Assembly (NCBI RefSeq): GCF_030272615.1
Contig: NC_081409.1
Location: forward strand, 653,016,468-653,080,467
Source of the DNA: Cryptomeria japonica
Lineage: Eukaryota; Streptophyta; Pinopsida; Cupressales; Cupressaceae
Length of the DNA stretch: 64,000 nt
Direction of reading: 5' to 3'
Shown here: piece after piece, positions 1 through 12,567 of the stretch
Layout: every line of letters starts with the position of its first letter
How positions within the stretch are numbered: the stretch's first letter is position 1
Made by a program: the position numbers and the translations under genes
Notes under the pieces: generated by a model
Databases searched by the model: none
Seen by the model: the letters and a program-made list of their open reading frames with translations, nothing else
What the model was told of the DNA's origin: nothing

Positions 1-40
1 TTTATTTTGCCTCAAGTTCACTATTGATATTGATAAATAG

Positions 41-408
41 ATAGGTGTCTACAAGGGAAAGCTTGCTAGTATTTCTCAATCTTTTGACCCTAATGTAACA
101 TTAACCAGAAGTATTGAAGGACAAATTATAGCCTTAAATGATAAGATCTCAAGCCTTCAAGCGGATAAGGAGAAAGTTTTGAGGAAAGTGGGTGAACTTC
201 AGAACATAATTCCATCCAGTTAGATACTATGCTAAGAAATAAGGCAGACTATATGAAGGAAATGGCCCAACCTGTATCATCATATTTGAGAGAATTAAAA
301 ATTCATTCTACTGTATTTAATGCATTTTTGAATAACCTGAAGAGTGGGTGGGATACTCACCTGGGATTTTTGAAGATTGTTTATGCTGACCTCTTCAAGT
401 ATTTATAA
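41..408 (+). pseudogene. Broken coiled-coil-like ORF just upstream of a copia 3' LTR
   Basis: An open frame runs from 41 to a stop at 221-223. A second frame continues the same kind of lysine- and glutamate-rich sequence from about 214 to a stop at 406-408, so one frameshift lies near 210-220. The first part is rich in K, E, L, Q and I with heptad-like spacing (for example KISSLQADKEKVLRKVGELQ) and looks like a coiled coil. It lies in the sense orientation between where pol would end and the polypurine tract of the element. It matches none of the standard gag, protease, integrase or reverse transcriptase motifs I know. It may be an extra ORF of the element or captured host sequence. No start codon is visible because the window opens within the element. 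Confidence 0.35.
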
Positions 409-642
409 AATGTTTTTCATCTATATATCAATTTTGGGGAGCACCCCATCTTTGGCATTGTTGTTAAAGGGGGAGAGATAAGGTGAAAAATGTATAGACT
501 AATTGTTTATAGAGTGTATAGTTCGGTGATGAAGAGTTTTGGATTATTGATCCCCCTTAGAATTCTTTCGTTCTTGATCTGGTGTACAGGTTTCATAGGT
601 TTCTACACTTAGTCATTTTTCACAGGTGTTGCCATCAATGCC

Positions 643-654
643 AAAGGGGGAGAT
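643..654 (+). promoter_or_regulatory. Polypurine tract of copia element
   Basis: A purine run AAAGGGGGAGAT directly precedes the TGTTGG start of the LTR. The complete copia element C1 has the same tract on the minus strand next to its own 3' LTR (21954-21965), within the same wider context (GTTGCCATCAATG). This is the plus-strand DNA primer site of the element. Confidence 0.8.
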
Positions 655-1586
655 TGTTGGCAACTGACACTCATATGGTGATCTTCGATGCTTGATTTAT
701 GGTTTAGGGTTGTCATTGATGGAAACTCTTCTTGGAGACTCAATCTGATGGTCGTGATTCATCATAACTGGAAGCTGGAGTTAACCGGTAGGCAGTTAAC
801 CAGTATAACAAGGTATTTTGGTAATGTTTTGATCCGAAATGATTTTCGATGATTGCAGTATTTTTGGTGATTTTTTTTGTGATCTCGGTGAATGGTAAGA
901 TCCTTAGGAAGCATGTGAATACACTTTTGGTTTGGTGTTATGTTTATGTTTGAGAGATTGAAGCCGACTTGAAGAAGATTGCTTTTATGTTAAGACTGGA
1001 TATATAAGATCGAATTGGCGATTGATTTTTGGTGTATTAGTGGTGTGGTGATCAGTTTTGGTGCGATTGAGTGTAGTTTCACATGTGCATTTGATTCATA
1101 GACAATCTGGTAGCTGACTGAGACACTAACAAAGTATTTAGTAGAGCGAAGATAGTCAGAGATTTGGTGCTTAATTGGAACTCATTCTTGCCTAGTCAGA
1201 TGCTACTTGAGAGTTCATTTCATTTTATTTTCTCATTGTAATCAAATTGTAAGTCAGTGAGACTTCCCTGAAGGTTGTAGCCTTCCGGGAAACTATATTT
1301 GAGCAGTGAGCCTGAATGCAAGTGCATTCCTCATCTATGTAATATTTATGTACTCCTGGCCATAGTATATGAATGCTGTGGGTTCCAGCCCCACCGTGGT
1401 TTTTCCCTTTCCGGGTTTCCACATAAAAATTTTGGTGTTGTGGATTTGTGTATTCTTTGTTTCATGTTTATGTTCTTTTCTTCTATGAATTGCTAACTAG
1501 TGGATAAAGAATAAGTTTGTGGATTTGATTTCCGACAGATCACTTATTCACCCCCCCCCCCATCTTAATGATATCTGATTCTAACA
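655..1586 (+). mobile_element. 3' LTR of a plus-strand Ty1/copia element
   Basis: It starts TGTTGG directly after the polypurine tract and ends CTAACA, giving near-inverted termini and a length of about 932 bp. A TATA-like GGATATATAAG lies near 1000. A C-run near 1550 followed by a short tail before the end matches the layout of the C1 LTRs (CACCCC..C near the 3' edge). The rest of the element is left of the window, so the target duplication cannot be tested. The short ORFs inside it are not credible genes. Confidence 0.75.
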
Positions 1587-3921
1587 ACTTATTCTATTCT
1601 TAGGGAAGCCTATAGTATGTTTATCTTCCATGTTCATCCTAGTAATATTGATGACATGCTTGTCAATAGTAAAAGGAGTGATGGCATAGGTTTTCAAAAA
1701 ATTACGTCAAAGGTAATTATGGATCAAGTTGGTTAAATCCCAAGATGTTGGGTCAGGCACCTTAATGGTTGTTGAAATTTTAACCTTTCTTCTAATTAGT
1801 AATCTAAAATTCTTAAGCATTTGTGGTCTATTATTGTGGAGTAAAAAAAAAATACTTTAAATGGTTTCTCTTGTTGAATAAATTACCTTGCTATTTAATT
1901 TTCTCCAATTTGAACTTTTTTCCTATTTGTAGGGTTCTTGAGATTGTGAAGCATATCCACAACATAGATCATCTTTGATTTTTTTTTATTTCATAAAGGT
2001 TTGGCTTTTATTGTTTGTTGACTTGGGGGAGTGGGCTCTTTGGGGCCACTTAACTTGGCATGAGATTTTGTTTGGTTATGTGATTGGTTTGATAAATCTT
2101 TTAAATTGTTTTGGTTTATTCTTTCCATTAAGATTCTATATTTTTCATTGAATGAAACAAGGATCGATTTTAGGTCAAGGAAAGGGATCTTATTGAATCT
2201 TCAAGAAGACACTATAATCCATGATATTTATGTGTAGGTAAACATAATGTTGGATATTTCTAGTGATAAATTTCACAAACTACAAGACTATGGACAAGTG
2301 GAGATTAATAGAACTAAGGTCATGTATGCTACACATTGGCCCTATGCAAGGGAGAACAATGAACTCTTGGTAAGGAACTTCTTGGCTTTTCAAAAGAGAT
2401 TTAGCAAAAAATACTCTCATGAGACAATGGAGAAAGACTTGGGCCTTCAAGAAGATTAGGGCATACATCAAGATGACAGTGTAATTGATGTAATGAGATC
2501 AAATGACAATTTTTCTACCCACCTATAGGGTGGAATAGATTTGATTTACAATGACACAAATTTTGAAGGACCTATATATAATTTGTGTGATATCTTTTCC
2601 TTGCCCATGGATGGATAAAAATTTGAAAAAGGCCCAATATTCATAGAGATTGAGGGTCCACTCGATAGAATTGTGTTATAGTATAAAAATTATTTCTTTA
2701 AAACCATTGTTTCTTTTAAATTTGCAAAGATTTTTAGTTAGTGACCAATAGTTTATATAAAATAAATTTTCATTGACATATGGTTTAAACCTTTATTGAT
2801 TTTTATAAATTCTAGATTTTGGTTTTTGTTTTGTTTAGTTTTATAAAAAAATCTCCTACTAAGAGACCTTTTGTATAAAATACCAAATTAAACAAACTAC
2901 AAACACTTTAAATATATCTTGATTGTCGAAGCTCAAGAGAATAATATAAACATCACACTTCATTTTTTAAAGGAATCAGTTCCTTGTGTGCAATGTTTTC
3001 ATGATTTAAATCACATATGCTCTCTTATCACATCTTTAAGAAACCTTGAGAATTAAAAATATTTTATTTCACTTGTGCAACCCAAAGATAGAGTTTGTGT
3101 GGTTTCCCTCACATGATTTCATTATTTTGGGAATAAAAAACACACATCTCTTCTACTTTTTTATATTTTAGAGGGATTAGATTGGATTTTATCACCAAAT
3201 ATCAACCTAAATCCACATGTTCTAGGGTACATAAATTTAGAGATTGGGAATTCAAAGACTCACCTCATAGGGTAGGGATAGTGATTTTTGGTGCATCTCT
3301 ATCTAGAGAATAAGATAAAGTGAGCACCTAGATTTGAGCCCGATCACATGCCCTAGTGAAGATCCATAATTTTATGTACTTGATCTTCACATATCTTCAT
3401 GTATATAGTGTACTCCCTTAGTTGAACTCGTACAATACTACTTATGAACATTTCAATCATTTAATTTATGTATTGCACTAGTAAGTAATTAGTCTTTGTA
3501 ATTTACATCATATCTTCATAAATAGAATTGTAAGCCATGTATGCTCCCCTATTATGCATTAAGGTAATCTTCTTACTTAGTGCCTTGGCAAAATGTTCAA
3601 TATTATCTATGACAAATCCTAGATATATTTGTGGGTGCATGAAATCAAGCACTTCTATTTTAATAAAATAGCTTTTTGTTAATTTTTTCTTTACCTTCCC
3701 CTTTATGTGAAACTATTATTAAAGTGCTTAAATTAAAAAATATTAAAAATCTTTAAATTCTAAAATAATTAAAAAAATAAATAAAAGTTCAAAACTAAAG
3801 TTTCAAAAATAATTTTTCATGTCACCTACCATTAGATATTAAAATTAAAAATCTAATTACTTAAAATATTTTTTTTTTCTTTAGAACTGTTCATCCAAAA
3901 TCCATAATAGACTAAAAAAAC
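1587..3921. other. AT-rich stretch without recognisable gene
   Basis: Long AT-rich sequence flanking the copia LTR. One small plus-strand frame at 2247-2459 encodes 70 residues of ordinary composition, but I recognise no domain and see no splice or promoter context. I see no repeat structure of note before 3922. Confidence 0.5.
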
Positions 3922-4401
3922 TTCTATTACATTCCACATTAAAACCAAGAATATTGTGATAATGATAGTGACAATCTCCCTAATCAAAACAAGTATTCAC
4001 ATGACTATCATGATTGCATTACCTCCAAACAAAGATATACCTTAACAAACCAATTAATACATAAAAATAAAAGTGACATACTTAAAATTATTGTAAAATT
4101 AGAAACAAATCATTCTTCTTTAATAATCTAAACATCACACTTTCTTTGTGAAATTATTATTTTCTATTACATTCCACATTAAAACCAAGAATATTGTGAT
4201 AATGATAGTGACAATCTCCCTAATCAAAACAAGTATCCACATGACTATCATGATTGCATTACCTCCAAACAAAGATATACCTTAACAAACCAATTAATAC
4301 ATAAAAATAAAAGTGACATACTTAAAATTATTGTAAAATTAGAAACAAATCATTCTTCTTTAATAATCTAAACATCACACTTTCTTTGTGAAATTATTAT
4401 T
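3922..4401 (+). repeat. 240-bp tandem duplication, two nearly identical units
   Basis: The unit 3922-4161 is repeated at 4162-4401 with a period of 240 bp. By eye I found only one difference (AAGTATTCAC against AAGTATCCAC). Such identity in non-coding DNA points to a recent duplication. The unit is AT-rich with no ORF. Confidence 0.9.
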
Positions 4402-5309
4402 TTCAAATTTGATCAATAAAAAATAAAAAAGACAGAACAATGCAAATTTTCACCATTACAACTGCAAACCAATCACATGAGATTCAATACGCATTTGTTG
4501 CTCTAAACTTTGAATGCACGCTACATTGTAATGGCTAATAAAATCAAGTGATGTGAATGATATGTTCAATCATTACATTATAAGATATGGGTAAACTACT
4601 CATAAATAATTAGTAAATTCAAGAAGAAGAAGAAGAAAAATCGGATTCTGTGTAAACTGAAACAGCGACGCTGGTTAAGATTCGAGTGGTTTTCCAAGTT
4701 AGCCCACACCAGTTTGATAATTGTGAATCTTCTTAAATAATATTTTCCTGGCCTCTTGTTTGTAACGTTATTCTTGCCCAGAGATGAAAAAATTCTAGGA
4801 ATCTATGCTTAATGAAATTTCATAACCTCCATTATCAATCCTTCTGATGTGACTGCAATTTCTTTTCATGTATATATCAACTGATGGAAACATCATACCT
4901 TTAAAGAAAAAATTCACACCACATCAAATATTTAATGCAATCATCTGGTAGGCATGCTATGATTGCAAGGAGTGCCTTAGATGAAGTGCATTAGCTAAAA
5001 TGGGACTTACTGAGATTCCTAATATCATATATTCATTAGTTTATATGGACTCCATTACATTGCCTGTACAATGATGTACCTGAAAAACCTAATCATGAAA
5101 TTTACAAGCAAGGAAACACTGCATGCCATGATGTCAAGCACATATCCTTTTAGGCTTTTCTGTCATATTTTAGAAGCTAGCCACCCCCTCATTTTAACCT
5201 TCAATGGTGGGTGTCTTTTGGCTTGAGGTCCGTTTCTCTTTTGAGTATCATCCTATTTTTGTTAGTAAGGGTTTCTATCTGGTTTTTTTAGAAGAGTGAT
5301 AAAGGTGCA

Positions 5310-8300
5310 ATGGATTTGAGAAGGGGTGAACCAGTGGAAGTTTGCAGTGATGAAGAAGGTTTTAAAGGGGCCTGGTACCCCGCAACCGTTATTAGGAAGA
5401 GTGGTTTAGGATTTTTAATTGAGTTTAAAGATCTAGTTACTGATGACGAGAAGTCAAAATTGAGGGAGAAGTTTGAGGCTGATCAGATAAGGCCTGTACC
5501 CCCCAGTTTGAATAGGCAGTATTTCGTAGCTCATGAAAAAGTTGATGCCTATGACAAAGATGGGTGGTGGACAGGAACTGTAGAAAATGTTCTAGCTGAT
5601 AATAAGTATATTGTTCATTTCAGTCATTCTGGGGAGAAATTGGAGTACAGTGTATATCAGCTACGTCTTCATCTGGATTGGATTGATGGCAAGTGGCTTC
5701 AGCCTTCAGAGGTATTATATAACATAAAATGACAGTCTCTATTTTAATTTTACAGATTTTGAATTTGCATTGGACGTTGTTGCTTTCATAGTATTTGCTG
5801 TTTTGTTTCATCTTCCAGGCTTCCTTCACAATGGGCCGTTTTTTTAACATCCATTGGGACTAGAGTGGAGTGTTTTATCTTGACTAATAAGTTTTAATGG
5901 CACAGAATCATCTTTTGGCCTATATATTTGGTATATTTTTTTAGCGCCCCTTTTAAAGTTTCGAACTATGCCTTTGATTTGTGTCTTAAGTTTTAACTAA
6001 AGAAAATTCAGACAGGGAATCAGATTAGCCATCTCGAGATTAGCCTTCTCGCAGTCAATTCATTTTTGTTCGAGTCTGTCTTGTGCGAGTTTCCGAAAGA
6101 ATCTGCATGCATACAAAATACTTGTGAAATTTGACAGTGGAATCCAACTACTTGAATAACCTAGGAGCCTTGAAGGTCTAGCAAAGAGCTTTGTTTGGAA
6201 CTCTGTTTTAACTGAGTTGATTGGCCCGAGGAAAGGAATTTGATTACAAGGAGTACATTTGATGAACTGCATTAGGTTAAATGAGATTTATTGAGATTCC
6301 TAATATCATATATTCATAAGTTTACATGGATTCCATTACATTGCCTGTACAATGATGTACATGAGAGGCCTCATCATGATCATTACAAGCAAGCAAACAC
6401 TACATGCCATGATGTCATGAAAATCTCTTGTTAGGCTTCTCTGTAATATTTTAGAACCTTCTTCAACAACCGGACATTTCCTCCTCAAGCTAGGCTTTCT
6501 ATGGATACCTCCTTTAGATTACTGGATATGCAGTTATACATGTATGTATCTAGGATGCTGGAAATCGGACATTATCGTTAATAGTGTTTTTTGGTTTCCT
6601 AGACTATTAAACCTTAGATGGTTCAGAAAAATGGCTAAACCTTAACCTTAAAGGCTCTCTGTTTTTGGAGGGACCTCTGTGCTCTCTATGGGCAGGTGTT
6701 TTTTGATTATCTTGGAATTCAGTGACAAACCTATGTATTCACACTAATTAATACAAATATGGCTCTACCTTTACCGACCAAAAAAAAATATTTTAGAACC
6801 TTCAATCGATTTCCTCAGTTGGGTGGGTCTCTGTTGACTTGAGGTCCGTTTCTATTTAAGTATCATTCTATTTTTGTCATCAAGGGGTTTTATTTAGTCT
6901 TTTGGAAGAGTGATTCTGAGAAGGGGTGAAGCAATCGAAGTTTGCAGTGTTGAAGAAGGTTTGAAGGGGGCCTGGTACCCTGCAACCGTAATTAGGAAGA
7001 ATGGTTTAGCATACCTTATTGAGTTTAGAGCTTTAGTACCTGATCATGGGCAATCAAAATTCAGGGAGAAGGTTGAGGCTGATCAGATAAGGCCTGTTAC
7101 CCCTAGTTTGAATAGGCAGCATTTCGTACCTCATGAAATAGTTGATGCCTATGACAAAGATGAGTGGTGGACAGGAACCATTGAAAATGTTCTGACCGAT
7201 GATAACTATGTTGTTCACTTCAGCCATTCTGGGGAGAAATTGGAGAACAATGTATCTCAGCGACGTCTTCATCTGGTTTGGGCTGATGGCAAGTGGCTTC
7301 AGTTTTAAGAGATATTATATAACATACTAGTGCACTAACTCTTTTAACATTACCGTTTAACAGATTTTAAGTTTGGATTGGACGTTGCTGCTTTCATAGT
7401 TTTTGTTATTTTGTTTCATTTTCCAATCTACCATCATAGTGGGCCATATTTTTAACCATCTATCGGGGCTTTAGAGTGGCGTGTTTCATTTTAACTAATA
7501 AATTTCCATTGCACAGAGTCATCTTTTCTACTATATATTGGGTTTTCTTATTGCCATGTTCAAGCGTGTATTGTATGTAGGTTGTTCTTCCTACTGGTTT
7601 GCTATTATTTTTAAGCACCCGTTTTAAAGTTTTGAACTATGCCTTTTGATTTGTGTCTTAACTAAAAGGGATTCAGATTGGTCATTTAGAGGTTAGCTTT
7701 TTCACAATCAACTCTCTTTTTTTCGAGTCTGTCTTGTGCGGGTTTTGGACAGAATCTGTGTGGATACAAAATACTTGTGAAATTTAACAGTGGAATGCAA
7801 CTATTTCAATAACCTAGGTGCTTGATGGTCTAGGAAAGAGCTTTGTTTGGAGCTCTGTTTTAAGTGAGTTGATATACTTGAGGAAAAGATCTTGATCTAT
7901 GAGACAGACTTCTTGCTAACTATAAACTTGACTTTCAAAGGTTTGTGTTATGAAAATAATGAATTTGTCCTAATATTGTAAGTGCCACTCTGATCTCTCT
8001 TTTTGTCTAACGGCTATTTTTAAGGGCCACTTCTACGCTCTTGGATGAGCATTGAAGCCTTCAAATTCAGCAAAAAATCTACTATTTCTATTGGATTTTG
8101 GCTGGAAACAGTTGAACTCTCAAGGATTTTGAGACTTGATGTCATCCTTTGTCAAAATGTTTGTATGAACTATTTAAAAGCCACCTGTGAAGTTCCTGAG
8201 CACATTTAACGGTAAATAAGAGAGACACGGGCATTGAACTTCATTGTTTGAAATTACAGGTCCTTACCCTTTAGTATAATAAAAGCTTCTGGCTTAAGGA

Positions 8301-10047
8301 TGTGAATGACCATCAAGATCTAATATCAAAAGAAACTATAACCTTTCTAATTTTCACATTTCATAAACTTGCACTGATGCCAATACTTCTAACATAATTA
8401 AACAATCTTAATAATTTCTCGCATGTCCAATGACTTTGATGCTACGGCAAAACCGTTGGTTACGTTTATGCATTACAGGCATAGGTTCTGATTCTCAATA
8501 CCTTGTGAACTGTAGCTCAAGACTGAAAATAATTCTATGACATCAACCATGGTTTTAGTTTCAAGAGACAATTTTAGCCACTTTTGGCCATTATCCCAAC
8601 CATACAAGTTATGGGGTTACTGTTAAAATGCTTGTTATGGATTTTCCGTCTTTAAGCTCAAATCAACAAGCTTGGTATCATTCTTTTCTTAGTATAAGTT
8701 TTCGTTGTGGTTAAATATGTATTCTAACAATGATCCGAGTGCTATGGTTGTAGGTAGTAACCCAACCTAATTCCATTACAGATTTGAAATGCTATCATAC
8801 GATGCATTTGATCTGATATGATGTGATTCACAATTGACTATCTGAGTTGTGCATTGCAAATTAGTTATGGTCTATCAATAAAATTAATGATTTAGACAGG
8901 ACACAGCAGAAATGAATATCAAAATCATGTCACAGAATCACTCTTAATAGGCATATCAAACAAGTTTTTGCACGTTACTTATAAATGTTCAAGGATACTA
9001 AAGGTTCCTCAACTATACCTGAATGGTTCTTTTGAACAAAATTCAATTAGGAAAATAGGAATGGTTCTTTTGAACTCAATTCAATTAGGAAATTTTCTTG
9101 CTTCACAAGTTTTTGTGTTATGGTATCTAGTTGCTCATTTAAATCTGCTTTTTTTAACTTCTAATGATAAGCTATTAAGAGGTAACTGCAAGTAGGTTAT
9201 GTGTAGAAGACGAAGAATCACAATTAATTTTCGTTTACATTCTCTCTCTCTATGATTTTTTGATTTGCATCATAAAGGATAGCCATATTTGATGAAACTC
9301 AAACCCAAAATCTGACTAAATTCATATTCTGTGCCCCAGCCATCCGAGAACACAGTTAACAGTTCTCCAAAACCAGATAGACGAAATACTAGACCCAATA
9401 AATTCAAAAGAGAGGCCATTTTTTGTGGACTCTCAGCAAATGGTAAGGCTGATGGTCTATGTACTTTCTTGAAAAATACAGAGAATGAGCTAACTGAAAA
9501 ATCAAGGAAGCGAAGGAGGACATCTAGTGACAAAATGGACGATGCTTTACCTGGCCGAGGGACAATGAATACAGCTGGAAGGGATGTGGACGGTGCAAAG
9601 AGTGTTCGTCCATACAAAGAGGGGGGAAAAACACACTTCTCTGCCCCACATGCAAATATTTCTAAAGAAACTGAAGTTCCATTTTCAGAAGCTAAGAACG
9701 GAGAAGTTCAGAACATATTGCATGCTAGGGGTGTGACAGGAGAGGCACATGGATCTTTAGATTCTCATTTTACACCCGAGAAGAACATTGCAATGCATTT
9801 TCCTTATCTTGCAGACATTGGGAAAACTAATGGTCATCCTGGTAGTGCTTGTGAAACAGGTGCAAAAGCAACTTTGAAGCAGTTAGAGCTCATTGCTTAT
9901 CATACAGTACTCAAGGCATTGTACCTTCAAGGAGCTCATAGTTGGAAAATTGAAGTTCTCCTCGCAGATCTTAGGGAGGTGCTAAATGTCAGCAATGAGG
10001 AGTCTGCTTGTGAGCTGAGACGCATAACCTATAGCCAAAATAACTGA
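5310..10047 (+). CDS. Agenet-Agenet-ENT (plant Tudor-like) protein, two exons
   Basis: Exon 1 is 5310-5711 and exon 2 is 9340-10047 with TGA at 10045-10047. The donor is AGAG|GTATT and the acceptor is CCCCAG|CC. Both sides are phase 0, giving 369 residues. Residues about 4-68 and 73-130 form two Agenet (Royal/Tudor superfamily) domains, with GAWYPATVIRK in the first and VDAYDKDGWWTGTVENV in the second. The middle is low-complexity and basic (KSRKRRRTSSDK, a likely nuclear signal). The last 60 residues form an ENT domain (ELIAYHTVLKALYLQG, IEVLLADLREVL). Agenet domains are known to read methylated histone tails, and ENT is the EMSY N-terminal fold, so a nuclear chromatin-reader role is inferred. 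The ATG at 5310 is preceded by in-frame stops. The 3.6-kb intron contains a dead duplicate of exon 1. The exon junction is predicted, not proven; an extra small exon or alternative use of the duplicate cannot be excluded. Confidence 0.8.
6462..6786 (+). mobile_element. 325-bp poly-A retroposon (LINE 3' end) with 17-bp target duplication
   Basis: The 17-bp word AATATTTTAGAACCTTC occurs at 6445-6461 and again at 6787-6803. The DNA between is absent from the paralogous copy 1 at the matching place and ends in a short A run (CCGACCAAAAAAAA). The tail TGGCTCTACCTTTACCGACC followed by A's resembles the 3' end of plant L1-like LINEs, so a severely 5'-truncated LINE is most likely. A SINE is the alternative, but I see no clear tRNA boxes at its head. 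Confidence 0.8.
6910..7308 (+). pseudogene. Dead duplicate of Agenet exon 1 inside the intron
   Basis: The reading frame aligns along its whole length with exon 1 (RRGEAIEVCSVEEG, GAWYPATVIRK, WWTGTIENVLTDDNYVVHFS). Three lesions separate it from a working first exon. The ATG of copy 1 lies in a short segment deleted here, so the frame can only open at GTG. The end reads CAGTTTTAAGAG, which puts a TAA in place of the PSE residues. The splice donor GT is changed to AT (AGAGATATTA). The internal frame itself has no stop over 132 codons, so it lost function by its ends. It lies in the same orientation in the intron of the intact gene and could in principle be picked up as a cryptic internal exon, but it lacks a donor. 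Confidence 0.85.
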
Positions 10048-12567
10048 GACACTCTGTTTTAGCTGGAGCTGTTACAGAAAGGTGCAAGGATTTGGCTGTA
10101 TGCCAAAGCTGTTGATGCTGATTCATGACTGAATTTTTGTTCATAAATATGGAATCAGGGGACTACCGTATGCATATATACTAGAATAGTTCGTGTATGG
10201 CTCATTTTCAATGGAGCTCGTATGCTAATTGTCATCATGTAATGCCTTCCTGGCTATAAAACATTACCTTCAAGTTTGATAACTATTGAATAGAGTGATG
10301 GTGACTATCATTAACTGTATAAACGATTTTATGGCAATACATAATTATAGATCTCATAAACCTAACCCTAATGCTTAAGTATGTGTTTATTTTGTTCCTT
10401 TATAATGATATTTTTGACCGCTAGAACTTTAAATTTATGATTTTTCATATAAATGAAATGGTCATATTTCATAAGCAATTCATTTCCCAGCATATAAAGC
10501 TTGGTACCTCAATGAATTGTCTTTGCAATTTTATTCCTTAATTTATTTGTCTGTTACAGGATCCATGCCCTAGTATCATTGTTCAGATGTGTGGTATTTA
10601 TAGCTTAGCCTTTAGACATTGTTTGCAAAAGAAATAACTCTCTTTCAAATTTCAACAGATGTCCTCAATTTTTCTTTCAATCTTTGCAAGCCTTCATTAC
10701 ATGTCATATAATGCAAACAATGCAAACCTTAGCTGCCAGCAATGAAACTTGAGGAGATTTCCTCTATTCAGCCAGGCACCCACTATGAAATGACCTCTGT
10801 TTTTGTTTTAGTTTGAATTTATTTGCCTCCTGTTTGTACAGTTGCATCTCAGCGTCTACATATTAATGATAGTGATTTTAGATTGTAAATAGTACCACAG
10901 TTTCGAAATATATGTGCCAACTAGGCAAACTATTCTGCATATCAAAGGTATACTTGCATTGCCTCTGTTCACAATTATTTTGGCCTATGTTTATTATCAT
11001 AAGTCAATTAATTGGTTGATTTCTAGCTAATCGAAAGGACATATTGATCTACTGTTTGGTCGATTTAGTTATTAAAGGTTTCTTAATGTCATTCATGGTA
11101 TATGGGGCTGCCTCAAGTCTGTCTTGTGAGAAAATTTTCTTTATGCTTTTCTTTATTATCAAACTCTTCATCTTATTTGCATTGTCCAGTATGTCATGTT
11201 ATTGCTTTTTAAGCTAACCATGCATTGCTTCTTCAAAGTTCAAACAAGATTGTTTTAATGCGTCATTTCTATATTGTGCATGTGATAATGTTTCTCATGG
11301 AAATGGGTTTGTTTTTTAAAGTTAGCAAAATATTTTACATAATGAAAAAATATTATAATTGTATAGAAATTCTTTTACAGGAAGGAAAATTTTATAGCTA
11401 TAAATTAATGACAAGATTATTTTATCGTAATTTTAAGATCAATATACCCTGTTATTTGAAATTCTAAATCTGTACTGTTTATTGTAAATAACATGCAAAT
11501 CACCTTTATCTTGAAGTGTTCTGTGCATTATTTTAATAGAGCATAAGTATCTATGATGAGCATTGATATGAGTAGGAATCATTGAAATCCAAACAATGTG
11601 CTAGTGGAGGAGTACAAAGTATTTGAATATGGTGCAAAGGTGTTTATATGAGTCATTTTTCCTTCTCAAGGTTCAAGCCCTCACATGGTTGGTCCCAGTC
11701 AACATGTTTGCCGATGCGGCTGTGACGGCGGGGGAAGGGTTTCATTTGAATAACCACCAAATTTGAGGCATTTTCTAGCTGTAGTATGGTTCCTTATAAA
11801 TTCCGAGTGCTTCTTGAGGTGATTGCTGGAGGCCAGATACCTGGACTTCATCATATGGTCCTCAAGGTAGTTCATTAATTGACAACCGAGACTTGAATGG
11901 GTATATTGGATACGTTTGAGATAAACAAGATAGTGGATGAATAGAGAAGAATATTATGTTTGGTGGTTGCTCCTTGTCCTTATGCAATTGAATTTACATA
12001 TATGGTAGTATGTGGAGATAGCCAAGTTTATTGGATCTTGCCACAATAGAAAGACATTGATGTTGGTCAAGATAGATGATATAGCTTGAAGCAGGATTTC
12101 GTTCTGATTAAATTTGGGGTTTCTTCAGAGTATGTGCTCCCATTGGTATATCAGCATGCCAGTGTCTTTATAGAATACAGTAAGACGGTCTAATGGAATG
12201 AAGACCAAGAGCATTGGAAAAATCCTAGTTTCAGGTTATATTATATAACAATTTTGGTTGATTGTGCAGACTGCTGATAAATATGCATCTTTTGGTTTAC
12301 ATAGCTAGCTAGATAAGATAAGATATGGGCAAGTGAAAACCTCGAATAAGAGTCTTCCTTCTTATGTTTCTATAAAGCTCTAACAAATAAATATTTCCAT
12401 AATGGATAGACCTATGTATTTACTACATATGCAAACTGATTTAAATATTGGAACTTATTGCATGAATAAATGGAGTATTAGTCTAAAATCCATCAAAAAA
12501 TAATCTAGAGCTGAAAATGTTTTCAGCTGGTAGCTGTATGTAAAATGTACATATCTACAGCAGAAAA
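10048..12567. other. Gene 3' flank and AT-rich stretch without recognisable gene
   Basis: The start of this stretch must hold the 3' UTR of the Agenet-ENT gene, but I cannot place its polyadenylation site. The longest frame (11225-11467) is hydrophobic and AT-driven and is not credible. A GGTTCAAGCCCTC word at about 11671 resembles a tRNA B box, but I see no A box or flanking duplication. Confidence 0.45.

Larger units (their letters stand above)
4955..7890 (+). repeat. Tandem segmental duplication carrying Agenet exon 1
   Basis: Copy 1 (about 4955-6245) and copy 2 (about 6246-7890) share sequence in order. Both have an upstream block with ATTGCCTGTACAATGATGTA, a promoter-side block with CTTGAGGTCCGTTTCT, the Agenet exon, and a downstream block with CGAGTCTGTCTTGTGCG. 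Copy 2 is longer because it holds a 325-bp retroposon (6462-6786). Divergence is moderate, so the duplication is not recent. Boundaries are approximate. Confidence 0.85.

Noticed and set aside
9270-9617. 115-codon minus-strand frame
   Set aside because: It is antisense to exon 2 of the Agenet-ENT gene, with no domain of its own.
11660-11730. B-box-like GGTTCAAGCCCTC, possible SINE
   Set aside because: No A box, A-tail or target duplication nearby.
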